Position numbers and translations under genes: made by a program. From Tahibacter aquaticus (GTDB lineage Bacteria; Pseudomonadota; Gammaproteobacteria; Xanthomonadales; Rhodanobacteraceae): DNA of 64,000 nt. Positions 35,629-46,313 of the stretch are shown piece after piece. The stretch is from contig NZ_SNZH01000004.1 of assembly GCF_004363655.1 (NCBI RefSeq), positions 62,001-126,000 of the forward strand, read 5' to 3'. The notes under the pieces are model-generated. The model saw only the letters and a program-made list of their open reading frames with translations. It did not search any database and was not told the origin of the DNA. Every line of letters starts with the position of its first letter. Positions within the stretch are counted from its first letter, which is position 1.

Positions 35629-37121
35629 GCCGTCTATCCGTGTTCGTCGCACTCCTCGTGGGTGTCGTTGTCGGCGCAGGCTCGACCTGGTGGCTCGTCG
35701 GCCGTGGACACCGCGGCATGCCGGCCGCGGTGCCGGCACCGACTGAAAAAAAGGTGCTGTACTGGTTCGACCCGATGGTGCCGGCGCAGCACTTCGACCA
35801 GCCCGGCAAATCGCCGTTCATGGATATGCAACTGGTCCCGAAATACGCCGGCGACGGACCCGAGGAAGCGGGCACCGTGCGCATCGAACCGCGCCTCGTG
35901 CAGAACCTCGGCGTGCGCACCGCGCTCGCCACGCGTGGCACGCCGGTGGCCGCAGTCCGTGCAACAGGGTCGGTGACGTTCGACGAACGGCGCGTGGTGG
36001 TCGTGCAGGCCCGCGTCGCCGGCATCGTCGAGCACCTTGCCGTGCGTGCACCATTGACGACGGTCACTGCTGGCCAGGACCTGCTGACGTTGATCGCGCC
36101 GGAGTGGACAGCCGCGCAGGCCGAGTACCTGTCGCTGCGCACGGCCCGTAGCGAAGGGCTGGATGCCGTGCGTGCGGCCGCACGCCAGCGGCTGCTGCTG
36201 CTCGGCATGAGCGAGGGCCAGATTCGCACCGTCGAGCGCCTCGGACGCGCCGAGGATCGCATCACCATCGTCGCGCCGCGTGCCGGCGTCGTCAGCGAGC
36301 TGCTCGTGCGCGACGGCGCGAGCGTCATGGCCGGTACGCCGCTGCTGCGCATCAACGATCTCGACACCGTGTGGGTCAACGCCGCGATTCCCGAAGCGCA
36401 GATCGGCCGCGTCGCACCCGGCAACACCGTGATGGTGGAGCTGCCAGCTTTCCCGGGCGACTCGCTCGCCGGTACCGTCGAGGCCTTGCTGCCCGATCTC
36501 GATGTCACGACGCGCACGCAGACCGCCCGCATCGTCGTGCCAAACCCGACACGCCGCTTGGTGCCCGGCATGTTTGCGCGCGTCGCCATCACCGGCCGGG
36601 CCGCCGATGCAGAGGTTGTGCAAATACCGACCGAGGCCGTGATAGCGACCGGTGCGCGCCAGGTCGTCATTGTCGACGTTGGCGACGGGCGCTTTCGTGC
36701 GCAGGAGGTGCGCATCGGCGACGAGAGCGACGGCCGCACGAGTGTGCTCGAAGGCCTCGACGACGGCGACCGGGTCGTGCTGTCGGGACAATTCCTGATC
36801 GATTCCGAAGCGAGCCTCGCCGGCACGCTGGCGCGACTCGATGCGCCGGACGCCGCAATGTCGCCAGCGACCGCCGCGGCGCCGCGCTATACGACCGACG
36901 GCACCGTCAAGCAAATCGACGGCAGCACCTGGACCATCGCGACCGACGCCATCCCCGCGCTGGAGATGAGCGCGATGACCATGGCCTTCGAGTTTCCCGA
37001 CACCGTGTCCGTCGACGGCCTTCGGGTCGGGCAGCGCGTGCGCTTCACCTTTGTGCGCAACGCCGACGACGCGTTCGAAATCGCGACGATCGCCGCGCTG
37101 CCGACAGGAGGCTCGCCATGA
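35625..37121 (+). CDS. cusB: Cus-type periplasmic adaptor fused to a CusF-like domain
   Basis: 498 residues. One membrane anchor (about 5-27) is followed by a small heavy-metal-binding domain ([16 protein letters not shown] to [12 protein letters not shown], about 42-75), then the lipoyl/beta-barrel adaptor core with [15 protein letters not shown] and [15 protein letters not shown], and at 422-492 a CusF-like five-stranded domain with the copper motif [12 protein letters not shown]. CusF is normally a separate chaperone that hands Cu(I)/Ag(I) to CusB; here it is part of the adaptor. The gene overlaps both neighbours by 4 nt. Confidence 0.9.
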   Translation: MSRLSVFVALLVGVVVGAGSTWWLVGRGHRGMPAAVPAPTEKKVLYWFDPMVPAQHFDQPGKSPFMDMQLVPKYAGDGPEEAGTVRIEPRLVQNLGVRTALATRGTPVAAVRATGSVTFDERRVVVVQARVAGIVEHLAVRAPLTTVTAGQDLLTLIAPEWTAAQAEYLSLRTARSEGLDAVRAAARQRLLLLGMSEGQIRTVERLGRAEDRITIVAPRAGVVSELLVRDGASVMAGTPLLRINDLDTVWVNAAIPEAQIGRVAPGNTVMVELPAFPGDSLAGTVEALLPDLDVTTRTQTARIVVPNPTRRLVPGMFARVAITGRAADAEVVQIPTEAVIATGARQVVIVDVGDGRFRAQEVRIGDESDGRTSVLEGLDDGDRVVLSGQFLIDSEASLAGTLARLDAPDAAMSPATAAAPRYTTDGTVKQIDGSTWTIATDAIPALEMSAMTMAFEFPDTVSVDGLRVGQRVRFTFVRNADDAFEIATIAALPTGGSP

Positions 37122-40100
37122 TCGCGCACATCATCCGCGGCTCGATCGCGAATCGATTCCTCGTGTTGCTCGCGGCGGTGTTCCTGGCCGCCTGGGGCGT
37201 GTACGCCGTGCGGCAAACGCCGGTCGATGCCTTGCCGGACCTGTCGGACGTGCAGGTGATCATCCGCACGACCTGGCCCGGGCAGTCGCCGCAACTGGTC
37301 GAGGACCAGATCACCTATCCGCTGACCACGACGATGCTGTCGGTACCGGGGGCCAAGACGGTGCGCGGCTTCTCGTTCTTCGGCGACTCGTATGTCTACG
37401 TGCTGTTCGAGGACGGCACCGACTTGTACTGGGCGCGATCCCGCGTGCTGGAGTACCTCAACCAGGTGCAGTCGCGGTTGCCGCGCGGTGCAAGCGCCGC
37501 GCTCGGGCCCGACGCCACGGGGGTTGGCTGGATCTACGAATACGCGCTGGTCGATCGTAGCGGTCAGCACGATCTATCCGAGTTGCGCGCGCTGCAGGAC
37601 TGGTTCCTGCGCTACGAGCTGAAAAGCGTGCCGGGCGTCGCCGAGGTGGCCACCGTCGGCGGCATGGTGAAGCAGTACCAGATCGTGCTCGATCCGGATC
37701 GCTTGCGCGCCTACGGCATCACGCAGGCCACGGTGACCGAGGCCGTGCAACGGGCCAACGGCGAAGCTGGCGGCTCGGTACTGGAACTGGCCGAGGCCGA
37801 GTACATGGTGCGTGCGAGCGGCTATCTGAAAACGCTCGACGATTTCCGCGCGATTCCGCTCACCGTCGGCGCCGTCGGCGTGCCGGTGCGACTTGCCGAC
37901 GTCGCGCGCGTGCAGCTCGGCCCCGAGATGCGCCGCGGTGTCGCCGAACTCAACGGCGACGGTGAAGTCGTCGGCGGTGTGATCGTGATGCGTTCGGGCA
38001 AGAACGCGCAGGCGACCATCGCCGCGGTCAAAGCAAAACTCGCGAGCGTACGAGCCAGTTTTCCCGTCGGCGTCGAAGTGGTGGAAACCTACGATCGCTC
38101 GCAGCTCATCGAGCGTGCGGTCGACAACCTGAGCGGCAAACTGCTTGAGGAGTTTTTCGTCGTCGCCCTGGTCTGCGCCGCGTTCCTGTTCCACTTGCGC
38201 TCGGCGCTGGTCGCGATCGTCGCGTTGCCGCTGGGCGTGCTCGCCGCATTCATCGTGATGCACTGGCAAGGGCTCAACGCGAACATCCTGTCGCTCGGCG
38301 GCATCGCGATCGCGATCGGCGCCATGGTCGATGCCGCGATCGTGATGATCGAGAACGCGCACAAGCACCTGGAAGCCTGGCAGCACGCGCATCCGGACGA
38401 AACCCTGGCCACCGACGCGCGCTGGAGGCTGATCGGCGACGCTTCGGCCGAGGTGGGCCCGGCACTGTTCTTCAGCCTCGTCATCATCACGCTCTCGTTC
38501 GTGCCGGTGTTCACGCTCGAAGCGCAGGAGGGCCGGCTGTTTGCGCCGCTCGCGTTTACCAAGACCTACGCGATGGCGGCCGCTGCGGGCTTGTCGATCA
38601 CGCTGATTCCCGTGTTGATGGGCTACTGGATTCGTGGACGTATCCCGGACGAGCGCGCCAATCCGTTGTCGCGCGCCTTGATCGCGCTCTACCGTCCGAT
38701 CCTCGAGGTCGTGCTGCGGTTTCCCAAAGTGACGTTGTTCACTGCAGCGCTCCTGCTCGCGGCGACGGCATGGCCGATCAGCCGCCTCGGCGGCGAATTC
38801 CTGCCGCCGCTTGACGAAGGCGATGTGCTCTACATGCCAAGCGCGTTGCCAGGCCTGTCCGCCGGCAAGGCCGCGCAGGTGCTGCAGCAGACCGACAAGA
38901 TGATCCGCTCGGTACCGGAAGTCGCCAGCGTGTTCGGCAAGATCGGCCGGGCCGAGACGGCGACCGATCCGGCGCCGATGGAGATGGTCGAAACGACGGT
39001 GCGCTTCAAGCCGCGCGACCAATGGCGCGTCGGCATGACGCCAGAAAAACTCATCAATGAACTCGACGCGGCGGTACGGCTGCCCGGACTGACGAACCTG
39101 TGGGTGCCGCCGATTCGCAATCGCTTGGATATGCTGGCGACCGGCATCAAGAGTCCGATCGGCATCAAGGTCAACGGCAGTGATCTCGCCGTCATCGACC
39201 AGGTGGCCACCGCGATCGAACAGGCGATCAAGACGGTGCCGGGCGTCACCTCGGCACTGGCCGAGCGCCTGACCGGCGGCCGTTACGTCGACGTCGATAT
39301 CGACCGCGAAGCGGCGGCACGCTACGGCCTCAACATCGCCGACGTGCAGAGCGTCGTGAGTGCCGCGATCGGCGGCGAGACGATTGGGGAAACGGTCGAA
39401 GGGCGCCGGCGGTTTCCGATCAGCGTGCGCTACCCGCGCGAGCTGCGTGACAGTGTCCAGAAGCTGCGCGACCTGCCGCTGCTGACGGCGGCGGGCGCGC
39501 AGATCACGCTGGGTAGCGTCTCGCGCATTGCGATCACGGACGGCCCGCCGATGATCAAAAGCGAGAATGCACGCCTGTCCGGCTGGATCTATGTGGACGC
39601 GCGCGGCCGTGACCTGGCCTCGGTCGTGCACGACCTGCGCGAGCGCGTCGCGCGAGACGTCGTACTGCCTGCCGGCACCTCGATCACCTGGTCGGGCCAG
39701 TTCGAATACTTCGAGCACGCAATGGCCAAGCTGCGCGTCGTGATTCCGGCGACAGTGCTGATCATTTTCGTGCTGTTGTACGTGACCTTCGGGCGCGTCG
39801 AAGACGCGGTTCTGATCCTCGCCAGCGCGCCGTTCGCGCTGATCGGTGGGTTCTGGCTGATGTATCAGCTGGGCCATGCGTTCTCGATCGCTACGGCAGT
39901 CGGCTTCATCGCGCTGGCAGGCGTTTCGGCCGAGTTCGGCGTGATCATGCTGCTTTACCTGAAGCAGGCGTGGGAGCGACGCCTTGCCGCCGGCGAGCCG
40001 GCCACGGCCGATACGCTGCTGGCAGCCATCCGTGAAGGAGCGGTGCAACGCGTGCGCCCCAAAGCCATGACCGTCGCGGTGATCCTCGCCGGTCTGCTGC

Positions 40101-40315
40101 CGATCCTCATCGGCAGCGGCACGGGTTCGGAAATCATGCAGCGCATCGCCGCGCCCATGGTGGGCGGGATGATCACCGCGCCACTGTTGTCGATGCTGGT
40201 GATTCCGGTCGTGTTTCGCCTACTGCGCACGCGTGACTTCGGAACGGCGAGCGTCTCGACGCGCGGTGCTCACTCATGCCCACCGAGCAACCGCTCCGCG
40301 AACAAGGACGCGTGA
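37118..40315 (+). CDS. cusA: Cu/Ag-type RND efflux pump (CusA class)
   Basis: 1065 residues, normal for HME-RND pumps. It starts [16 protein letters not shown] with AGGAGG upstream. [13 protein letters not shown], the periplasmic porter domains, and the fourth helix [20 protein letters not shown], which carries the proton-relay Asp, are all of the CusA/SilA type. It pumps monovalent copper or silver from the periplasm or membrane through the outer-membrane factor, driven by protons. It is the last gene of the rightward operon. Substrate class by motif; exact metal unproven. Confidence 0.92.
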   Translation: MIAHIIRGSIANRFLVLLAAVFLAAWGVYAVRQTPVDALPDLSDVQVIIRTTWPGQSPQLVEDQITYPLTTTMLSVPGAKTVRGFSFFGDSYVYVLFEDGTDLYWARSRVLEYLNQVQSRLPRGASAALGPDATGVGWIYEYALVDRSGQHDLSELRALQDWFLRYELKSVPGVAEVATVGGMVKQYQIVLDPDRLRAYGITQATVTEAVQRANGEAGGSVLELAEAEYMVRASGYLKTLDDFRAIPLTVGAVGVPVRLADVARVQLGPEMRRGVAELNGDGEVVGGVIVMRSGKNAQATIAAVKAKLASVRASFPVGVEVVETYDRSQLIERAVDNLSGKLLEEFFVVALVCAAFLFHLRSALVAIVALPLGVLAAFIVMHWQGLNANILSLGGIAIAIGAMVDAAIVMIENAHKHLEAWQHAHPDETLATDARWRLIGDASAEVGPALFFSLVIITLSFVPVFTLEAQEGRLFAPLAFTKTYAMAAAAGLSITLIPVLMGYWIRGRIPDERANPLSRALIALYRPILEVVLRFPKVTLFTAALLLAATAWPISRLGGEFLPPLDEGDVLYMPSALPGLSAGKAAQVLQQTDKMIRSVPEVASVFGKIGRAETATDPAPMEMVETTVRFKPRDQWRVGMTPEKLINELDAAVRLPGLTNLWVPPIRNRLDMLATGIKSPIGIKVNGSDLAVIDQVATAIEQAIKTVPGVTSALAERLTGGRYVDVDIDREAAARYGLNIADVQSVVSAAIGGETIGETVEGRRRFPISVRYPRELRDSVQKLRDLPLLTAAGAQITLGSVSRIAITDGPPMIKSENARLSGWIYVDARGRDLASVVHDLRERVARDVVLPAGTSITWSGQFEYFEHAMAKLRVVIPATVLIIFVLLYVTFGRVEDAVLILASAPFALIGGFWLMYQLGHAFSIATAVGFIALAGVSAEFGVIMLLYLKQAWERRLAAGEPATADTLLAAIREGAVQRVRPKAMTVAVILAGLLPILIGSGTGSEIMQRIAAPMVGGMITAPLLSMLVIPVVFRLLRTRDFGTASVSTRGAHSCPPSNRSANKDA

Positions 40316-40712
40316 GCGCCTTCGCGCTGGTGCGGGAAAGCATGCTTGATCTTCGCCTTGTCGCAGCTTTGGCAGCGCGCCCAGCAGCTCTTCGTGGTGG
40401 GCGCTTCGCGGTCGAAATCCTCGTGAGGGCCGCCCAACGTCGGCACGGAACGCTGCGATCCCGATGCGCTGCTCACGCCCATCGACGCCAAGCATCAGGC
40501 GTCTCTTCGCTTCGCTGGCGATGGTCGCGATCGCTGAAATCGGCGACAAGACCCCGTCGCTGTCGTCGTTCTCGCGAAGCGTTTTCGCGGCCAGCATCGG
40601 CCGATTGTTGCGGCCATTTTTGCGCAGACCGTTCCAGCAGCGACCCTCGGCGACGAAGTACACGCCGTTGAAGCATTCGCGGATGCTCCGCCGCGTGCGT
40701 GCCAGCGCGGAG
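40316..40712. other. gap between the two RND operons, with a gene fragment
   Basis: About 400 bp between two convergent pump genes. Only a short stretch resembles a known protein (next entry); no hairpin with a T-run is visible, although convergent operons would need a terminator here. Confidence 0.4.
40503..40602 (+). pseudogene. fragment resembling a TMEM165/GDT1 (UPF0016) membrane protein
   Basis: The + strand reads ASLAMVAIAEIGDKTPSLSS, containing the E-I-G-D-K-T signature of the GDT1 cation-exporter family (usually VALAEIGDKTQLL). The second half decays to basic sequence without membrane helices, and no start codon or second signature is present. A remnant of a manganese/calcium exporter gene is the best reading. 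Only about ten residues are diagnostic. Confidence 0.35.
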
Positions 40713-43700
40713 CTAGGAAGTAGCACCCAACAACGGCGGCGTACGCAAAGCGCGGGCGGCGATCAGCGGCAACACAAGCAAATTGAGCACGGTCGACGAC
40801 AGCAGGCCGCCGAGCAGAACGATCGCCATCGGGCCTTCGATTTCGCGGCCGGCCTCGCCGCTGCCCAGCGCCAGCGGCACCACGCCGAGCGCGGTGACCA
40901 ACGCCGTCATGAATATGGGCGTGAGCCGCTCCCGGACACCCCGCAACGCCGTGTGGCGGCTCCAACGCAGGCCTTCATTCAGCATGAGATGCTCGTAGTG
41001 CGACAAGAGCATGATTCCGTTGCGCGCACTGATGCCAAACAGTGCGATGAACCCGACCAGCGCGCCCATCGACAGCGCCTCGCCGCATACGGCCAGCGCC
41101 AGCACGCCACCGACGAGCGCAAACGGCACGTTGATCAGAACGATCAGCGCACTGCGGCGTTCCCGAAACGACAGCAGGAGCAGCACCACGATCACGATCG
41201 CCGCGAGAACGCTGTAGCGGGCCAGATCCCCACGCGCAGCGGCTGCTTCACGGGCGGTACCCGCGATTTCCACGTACATCCCCGCGGGCAGTGGACCCAG
41301 CGCCGCCAACGCCGCGCGCGCATCGGCTACAAACCTCGCTGCATCGTGCGGTGCCGGCGACGCGGTCACCTTCTGCCGCCGCCGCGCGCCTTCGTGCGAA
41401 ATGACCGCGCGGCTCTCGGACAACGAAACGTCGGCGACGCCGCGCAGCATCACAAGCCGGCCGTCTGCAGCACGCAGCAGCACGTCGCCTACCGACTCCG
41501 GTGCGGTCCGATTTCCCTCGCCGACGCTGACGCGCACATCGATCGTTCGGCCATCCGCATAAATCTGATTGACCACGGCGCCGCCTATTGCCGTCGCCAC
41601 GGCATCGAGCACGTCCAGGGCGCGCAAGCCGTGCGCTGCAAGCTGCGCAGGATCGAGGCGCGCACGGACCGAAGGCAGCAACGCCGAATCGCTCGCGCGC
41701 ACATCGCCGGCCCCGGCCAGCGGCCGCAGCGCGCCAGCGATGCGCTGCGCCCACTCATCGAGCAGGGTGAGATCCGTGCCGAACAGGTTCAGCACGAACG
41801 GCGCCGCTTCACCACTCAAGGATTCACCGACACGATCGCCCAGAAACGTCAGTACTTCCGTTTGAACTCCGGGGAAATCCGCGAGCAGCGCGTGCAGGGC
41901 CGCTTCGATGCGCACTTCGTCAGCGCCCGATGTATCCGGCGACAGCTCCACATGTGCCTCGGCGCGTTCCGGCCCCCAGGCATCCTCGCTGGCGGTCGCG
42001 CGGCCGGCCTGCAGCGACACGGTCGAGATTCCGGGTACCGCGAGCATCCGCTCGGACACCTGCACACCGAGCCGCAACGTCGCGCTCAGGGAGGTCCCCG
42101 GCGTGCCGCGCAACTGCACCACGAAATGCCGTTCACGAAAGGCCGGCAGCAGTTCGGTGTTGAGGCGCAATAGCAGCCCGACCGCCAGGACACCGACGGC
42201 GAGCGCCACGATCCACAACAGCGCCGACCTGTGTTGCATGCGATGCAGCACCCGCCGATGGGCGAGCTTCAACCGACGCAACCACCACGGTTCGCGCTCG
42301 AGAAACGAGGTACGCAACAGCACGAAGCACAACGCCGGCACCAGGGTCAGCGCCAGCACGAGCGACGCGAACACGGCGATCAGAAACGCCACGGCCAACG
42401 GCGCGAAGAAACTGCCTTGCAGACCCGGCAGCGCGGCGACCGGCAGGAATACCAGCCCGGCGACCGCCGTGGCCAGCAACACCGGGCGACGCACCTCCAT
42501 CGACGCATCGAGAATGACCGCACGCCGATCGGTTCCGGGCGGCGCAGCACGCAACCGCCGCACGATGTTCTCGACATCGATGATGGCGTCGTCCACGACA
42601 ACACCCAGCGCGACCGCGAGCCCGCCGAGGGTCAACGTGTTGAGCGTCCACCCCATCGCCGACATCGCCAGCACCGCCGTCAGCAGCGACAACGGTATCG
42701 TCACGAACGAGATCAGCGCCGTACGCCAGCTGCGCAGGAACACGAGAAGCACCGCAGCCACGAGCCCACCACCCAGCAACAGCGCGTCGCGCATGTGGGT
42801 CAACGCGGTTTCGATGAACGTCGCGGGCCGATGAAGGGCCGGTGTCACCCGCACGCCTGCGCTCGCCAGCACCGGCCCCAACTCGGCCAACGCCGCCTCG
42901 ACGCGGTGCGTCACGTCGAGCGTGTTCGCGCCGTGCTGGCTCAGGAGAACCAGCAGTACGCCCGGTTTGCCCATGATCAAGGCGTCGCCAAACGCAGGCG
43001 CGGCAGCGTGCTCGACGTCGGCGATGTCACCCAGCAGAGTGGCGCGGCCGTTCGTGTTCGATACCACGGTCCGAGCGAGCCGTTCCACCGTGTTGGCCTG
43101 CCCTTCCGTTTCCAGCACCACGCGTTGGTTCGGGGTGTCCACGAAACCCGCGCCGCGCACGCCGCCGGCCGCGCGCACCGCAGCCAGTGCGTCGTCCAGC
43201 GACACGTTCAAGGCCCGCAGACGCTCAGGTCGCAACCGAACGTCCAATTCGTGCACCACGCCCCCGAACACGGTCGCGCGTGCAACACCGGGCACGCCGA
43301 GCAACCGGGGCCGAACGGTCTGTTCGACCAGCGCGCGCAGCGCCGTCGGGGACAGCTGCTCGCTCATGAAGCCTATCTTGAGCAGATCCATCGTCGAGGA
43401 CGTCATTGCACTCAGCGTTGGCGCTTTCACGCCGGCCGGCAGGCTCGCTGCCGCTTCGGCGATTCGCTCGGCCAGAAGCTGGCGCGCACGGAACGGATCA
43501 GCACCGGCGGTAAACACCACGGTGACGGCCGACAGGCCCGGCGTCGATTCGGAGCGCACCGCAGCAATCTGCGGCGCGCCGTTCAACACATTTTCCAGCG
43601 GCTGGGTGACCAGCTGCTCGATCTGCTCGGCTACCATTCCCTGCGCTTCGGTCTGTATCTCGGCCTGCGCCGGCACGAACTCCGGAAACACGTCGTAGCG

Positions 43701-43802
43701 GGCCCGGCTCACTCCAGCAGCGCCGCCGATCGCCAGCGCTGCCGCAGACAGCAGTACCCACGCGGGGCGGCTCACGGACGCGTACACCAGCCAGCGCAGC
43801 AT
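40713..43802 (-). CDS. heavy-metal RND efflux pump of a different class from CusA
   Basis: 1029 residues starting MLRWLVYASVSRPAWVLL, a size typical of HME-RND pumps. The fourth-helix motif reads LGGLAVALGVVVDDAIIDVEN, unlike the [11 protein letters not shown] of the neighbouring CusA-type pump, and matches the second group of heavy-metal pumps often listed only as RND permease subunits. DVFPEFVPAQAEIQTEA in the first porter domain is also of this group. It follows the adaptor gene by 2 nt. Metal unknown; Zn/Co/Cd or Cu are all possible. Confidence 0.88.
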   Translation of the reverse strand: MLRWLVYASVSRPAWVLLSAAALAIGGAAGVSRARYDVFPEFVPAQAEIQTEAQGMVAEQIEQLVTQPLENVLNGAPQIAAVRSESTPGLSAVTVVFTAGADPFRARQLLAERIAEAAASLPAGVKAPTLSAMTSSTMDLLKIGFMSEQLSPTALRALVEQTVRPRLLGVPGVARATVFGGVVHELDVRLRPERLRALNVSLDDALAAVRAAGGVRGAGFVDTPNQRVVLETEGQANTVERLARTVVSNTNGRATLLGDIADVEHAAAPAFGDALIMGKPGVLLVLLSQHGANTLDVTHRVEAALAELGPVLASAGVRVTPALHRPATFIETALTHMRDALLLGGGLVAAVLLVFLRSWRTALISFVTIPLSLLTAVLAMSAMGWTLNTLTLGGLAVALGVVVDDAIIDVENIVRRLRAAPPGTDRRAVILDASMEVRRPVLLATAVAGLVFLPVAALPGLQGSFFAPLAVAFLIAVFASLVLALTLVPALCFVLLRTSFLEREPWWLRRLKLAHRRVLHRMQHRSALLWIVALAVGVLAVGLLLRLNTELLPAFRERHFVVQLRGTPGTSLSATLRLGVQVSERMLAVPGISTVSLQAGRATASEDAWGPERAEAHVELSPDTSGADEVRIEAALHALLADFPGVQTEVLTFLGDRVGESLSGEAAPFVLNLFGTDLTLLDEWAQRIAGALRPLAGAGDVRASDSALLPSVRARLDPAQLAAHGLRALDVLDAVATAIGGAVVNQIYADGRTIDVRVSVGEGNRTAPESVGDVLLRAADGRLVMLRGVADVSLSESRAVISHEGARRRQKVTASPAPHDAARFVADARAALAALGPLPAGMYVEIAGTAREAAAARGDLARYSVLAAIVIVVLLLLSFRERRSALIVLINVPFALVGGVLALAVCGEALSMGALVGFIALFGISARNGIMLLSHYEHLMLNEGLRWSRHTALRGVRERLTPIFMTALVTALGVVPLALGSGEAGREIEGPMAIVLLGGLLSSTVLNLLVLPLIAARALRTPPLLGATS

Positions 43803-43804
43803 GT

Positions 43805-44713
43805 TCAGGGCACCTCGCCGGCCGGCACTTGGGCACGATCGGCGCTCAGCAGCGCTGCTGCTCCGGCCACCGCGACCGCGTCGCCGGTTTTCACGCCCGT
43901 GGCCAGCCAGTCGCCGTCGTCCAGCGGGTGCACCAGCCTGATCGCCGTGCGCACGAACGTCTGCGCGTCGCGCTGCCGGTATACCCACGTTGCCTTGTTC
44001 CAGCGCAGCAAGGCCGCTGCGGGCACGCGCGCGGCCACCTGCGTACCGGGCTTGTGCAGCCGCGCACCGATCACCTCGCCGGGCGACGCGTCGAGCCCGT
44101 GCGCGATGCCCAGAAAGCCCGGTGCAAGATTCGTTGGATTGGCCTGCGGTGCGCGTCCCAGCCATTCGATCGACGGCGCTGACGCATCGTCCACAAGGCT
44201 TGCACCGTCGAACACGGTGCCGGCGGGTTCGATACCCAACGCTTCGAACCGCAAGACACGGGCACGTCCCTTGACCAGATCGTCGAACAACCGCCGGCGC
44301 GCCGCATCGCCCAGGCCAGCCAGACCGGCACCCATCGTCAGACGGCGCTCCGCGTCCAGGCCGTCGCGTCGAGCGTTCTCCGCCACCACTTGCGCATCGG
44401 CGGCTTCCAGCGCTCGGCCCGACACCGTGCTTTCTGCGGCATGCAACCGCTGCGAACGTTCGGCTTCGCGCTGCGCAGCCTGCGCTACGGCGACCGCAGC
44501 GCGCCAGTCTCCGTCGAGCTTGATCCACGGCAAAGGATCGACAACCCGAGCGATGGCAGAGACCTGCTGCGACGCCGCCACAGCCTGCAGCACCGTGGTC
44601 CGCACACCCAGGTTGTCGCGCTGTGCCGGCGTCAACGACACTTCGGCGCTCGCCGCCGATGCGCAGGCGAGCCCCACGCACAGCCCGAGTTGAACGACCC
44701 GGCTTCTACTCAT
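43805..44713 (-). CDS. short periplasmic adaptor of the second RND system
   Basis: 302 residues, clearly shorter than typical CzcB/CusB adaptors (about 400-500). A signal peptide (VVQLGLCVGLACASAASA) is followed by SLTPAQRDNLGVRTTVLQA, the usual start of metal adaptors, then a coiled hairpin (EAERSQRLHAAESTVSGRA), and beta-barrel strands ending VATGV-like DWLATGVKTGDAVAVAG. The lipoyl half-motifs are partly missing, so it may be a minimal adaptor. The start at 44713 overlaps the TolC-type gene by 8 nt, which supports the operon. Confidence 0.8.
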   Translation of the reverse strand: MSRSRVVQLGLCVGLACASAASAEVSLTPAQRDNLGVRTTVLQAVAASQQVSAIARVVDPLPWIKLDGDWRAAVAVAQAAQREAERSQRLHAAESTVSGRALEAADAQVVAENARRDGLDAERRLTMGAGLAGLGDAARRRLFDDLVKGRARVLRFEALGIEPAGTVFDGASLVDDASAPSIEWLGRAPQANPTNLAPGFLGIAHGLDASPGEVIGARLHKPGTQVAARVPAAALLRWNKATWVYRQRDAQTFVRTAIRLVHPLDDGDWLATGVKTGDAVAVAGAAALLSADRAQVPAGEVP

Positions 44714-46106
44714 TGGGTTGATCCTCGCGGTAGGCCACCGAACGAGCGAACGCGCGCTCCTCGGCATCGAGCGGGAGACGCAACGCGTCTTCGAGCGCGG
44801 CGTGAGCGGTGAGCTCGGACTCCAGAGCGGTGAGCTCGGCCAGTTGACCGTCCAGCGCTTCAACCTCGCTGGCGCGCAACGCGGCACGGTCTTCAGCACC
44901 CGCGTCGCGAGCGCGTCGAAGCCGGTCGAACGCGCGGGCCGTCGTCCAGCGCTGTTCGCTCGCAGCGATCAGCGCCGCATTGGCGGTGACCAAGCCCGTG
45001 ACGGCGCCGTCGAGCTCTGCGGCGATCGTCGCCTGGACAGCGTCCACACGGCTTTCCGCAGTCTGCCGTCGGGCCTTGGCCTGCGCGATCGGTCCGGCGT
45101 TGCGATCGAACAGCGGCAAGGTGGCGCTCAACGCGAACGTGAGTTTGCGCGCTCCGTGGTCGTAGGTATAACCCGGGCCGATGGATAGTTGTGGGTACTG
45201 CTTCCTCACCTCGCCCTGCAGGTCGAGCTCTCTGGCGTCGTAGTCGCGCAGCGCCCGTGCGAGGTCGGCGCGATGCGCCAAGGTGTTCCGTCGCAACGCG
45301 TCGAGATCGGCAACGGGCGGAGGCGGCAGCGTCCACGCCTCCTGCCACCGCGTCGACGAAAGGGCGCTCGGCAACAGCCCCAGTGCTACGGCCGCGCGCG
45401 TGGAAGCCTCATCGGCGCGTTGGCGGGATTGCGCCTGCTCGCCCAACGCGCGGGAGAGCGCCAGCCGGGGAGCTCCGCGTTCGACAGCCGCCGCCTCGCC
45501 GTCGACGATCCGCGCCTCGATGGCCGCCAACCAATCCCGCGCGGCGGCTGTCATCCGCTCGGCCACTTCGGTTCGCTGACGCGCCATCAGCATGCTGCGG
45601 ACCGCTGCATGCACGTCACGACGCAGCGCCCAGCTTTGCTCTGCATAGTCCAGGCGTGCCGCCCGCACCGCTACATCGGCGGAGGCCATGCGAAGTTTGC
45701 GCCGGGTACTGCCGTCGAGCGGAACATCCAACACGAACCCCCACAGCCACGGCAAGGCGGAGACGCCTGCCGTGCGATCCAACGATACCGACAGCGTAGG
45801 GTTGGGGCGCGCACGCGCGGTGATCGCACCCGCCAGCGCCTCTTCGACCGCGCCTCGTGCCGCACTCATGCGGGGACTGCGCGCGAGCGCCACACAGGTG
45901 AGCTCCGCTTTCTTCCATTCGCGGTGGGGCGTGGGCATCCCCATCCCGCATTGATTCAGCAAACGTGCAGTGGCTTCGTCATCGAGCGACGCCTCCGCCA
46001 ACAAAGCGTGTTTGGCCGCTAGATCGATGGGACGCGGCGTGTAGGCCACGCACCCCGCGATCCCCGCGAAAACCGCCATGCCGATCCATCGCGCGCCTGT
46101 TCGCAC
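44706..46106 (-). CDS. TolC-family outer-membrane factor (lipoprotein) of the second RND system
   Basis: 466 residues. The lipoprotein signal (WIGMAVFAGIAGC) has a lipid box at Cys 19. Next comes an unusual roughly 60-residue spacer with LLNQCGMGMPTPHREW, then two coiled-coil efflux repeats: ITARARPNPTLSVSLDRTAG and YPQLSIGPGYTYDHGARK in the second. It heads the leftward triplet outer-membrane factor, adaptor, pump. The divergent rightward PAP2 gene begins 207 nt away, with two dyads between. Confidence 0.86.
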   Translation of the reverse strand: MRTGARWIGMAVFAGIAGCVAYTPRPIDLAAKHALLAEASLDDEATARLLNQCGMGMPTPHREWKKAELTCVALARSPRMSAARGAVEEALAGAITARARPNPTLSVSLDRTAGVSALPWLWGFVLDVPLDGSTRRKLRMASADVAVRAARLDYAEQSWALRRDVHAAVRSMLMARQRTEVAERMTAAARDWLAAIEARIVDGEAAAVERGAPRLALSRALGEQAQSRQRADEASTRAAVALGLLPSALSSTRWQEAWTLPPPPVADLDALRRNTLAHRADLARALRDYDARELDLQGEVRKQYPQLSIGPGYTYDHGARKLTFALSATLPLFDRNAGPIAQAKARRQTAESRVDAVQATIAAELDGAVTGLVTANAALIAASEQRWTTARAFDRLRRARDAGAEDRAALRASEVEALDGQLAELTALESELTAHAALEDALRLPLDAEERAFARSVAYREDQPNE

Positions 46107-46176
46107 CGCTCGCTCCGTCGTTGTGTCGACGCGTTGCAGTCTGGCCGACGGATTTCCACGCCGGCTGTCCCGGTTC

Positions 46177-46225
46177 TTACCAATCGGTAAACCAACCTGC
46201 CGGCAAGCACCTTACGAACTCGTAA
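46177..46225. promoter_or_regulatory. pair of TTAC-n6-GTAA dyads between divergent operons
   Basis: TTACCAATCGGTAA (46177-46190) and TTACGAACTCGTAA (46212-46225) share the form TTAC-n6-GTAA and start 35 bp apart. They lie between the leftward metal-efflux triplet and the rightward PAP2/response-regulator genes. Dyads of this kind are typical of OmpR-family metal regulators such as CopR and CzcR. The likely binder is the response regulator encoded at 46992, controlling both operons. Confidence 0.55.
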
Positions 46226-46313
46226 GCCCATGGAATGCTGGGCACAAGGACTGCTTCGTAGGCTTGCTCCGCCCGGACCCGCCGACCGGCGGGGCACGTT
46301 GCGGAGAAACTCC

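Noticed and set aside
37574-40048. 824-residue open frame antisense to the cusA-type pump
   Set aside because: It mirrors the pump gene codon for codon in GC-rich DNA, has biased His/Arg/Asp composition and no family features.
42231-44693. 820-residue open frame antisense to the second RND pump and adaptor
   Set aside because: Same reason: antisense shadow rich in Arg, Gln and His; the opposite strand holds a clear RND pump.
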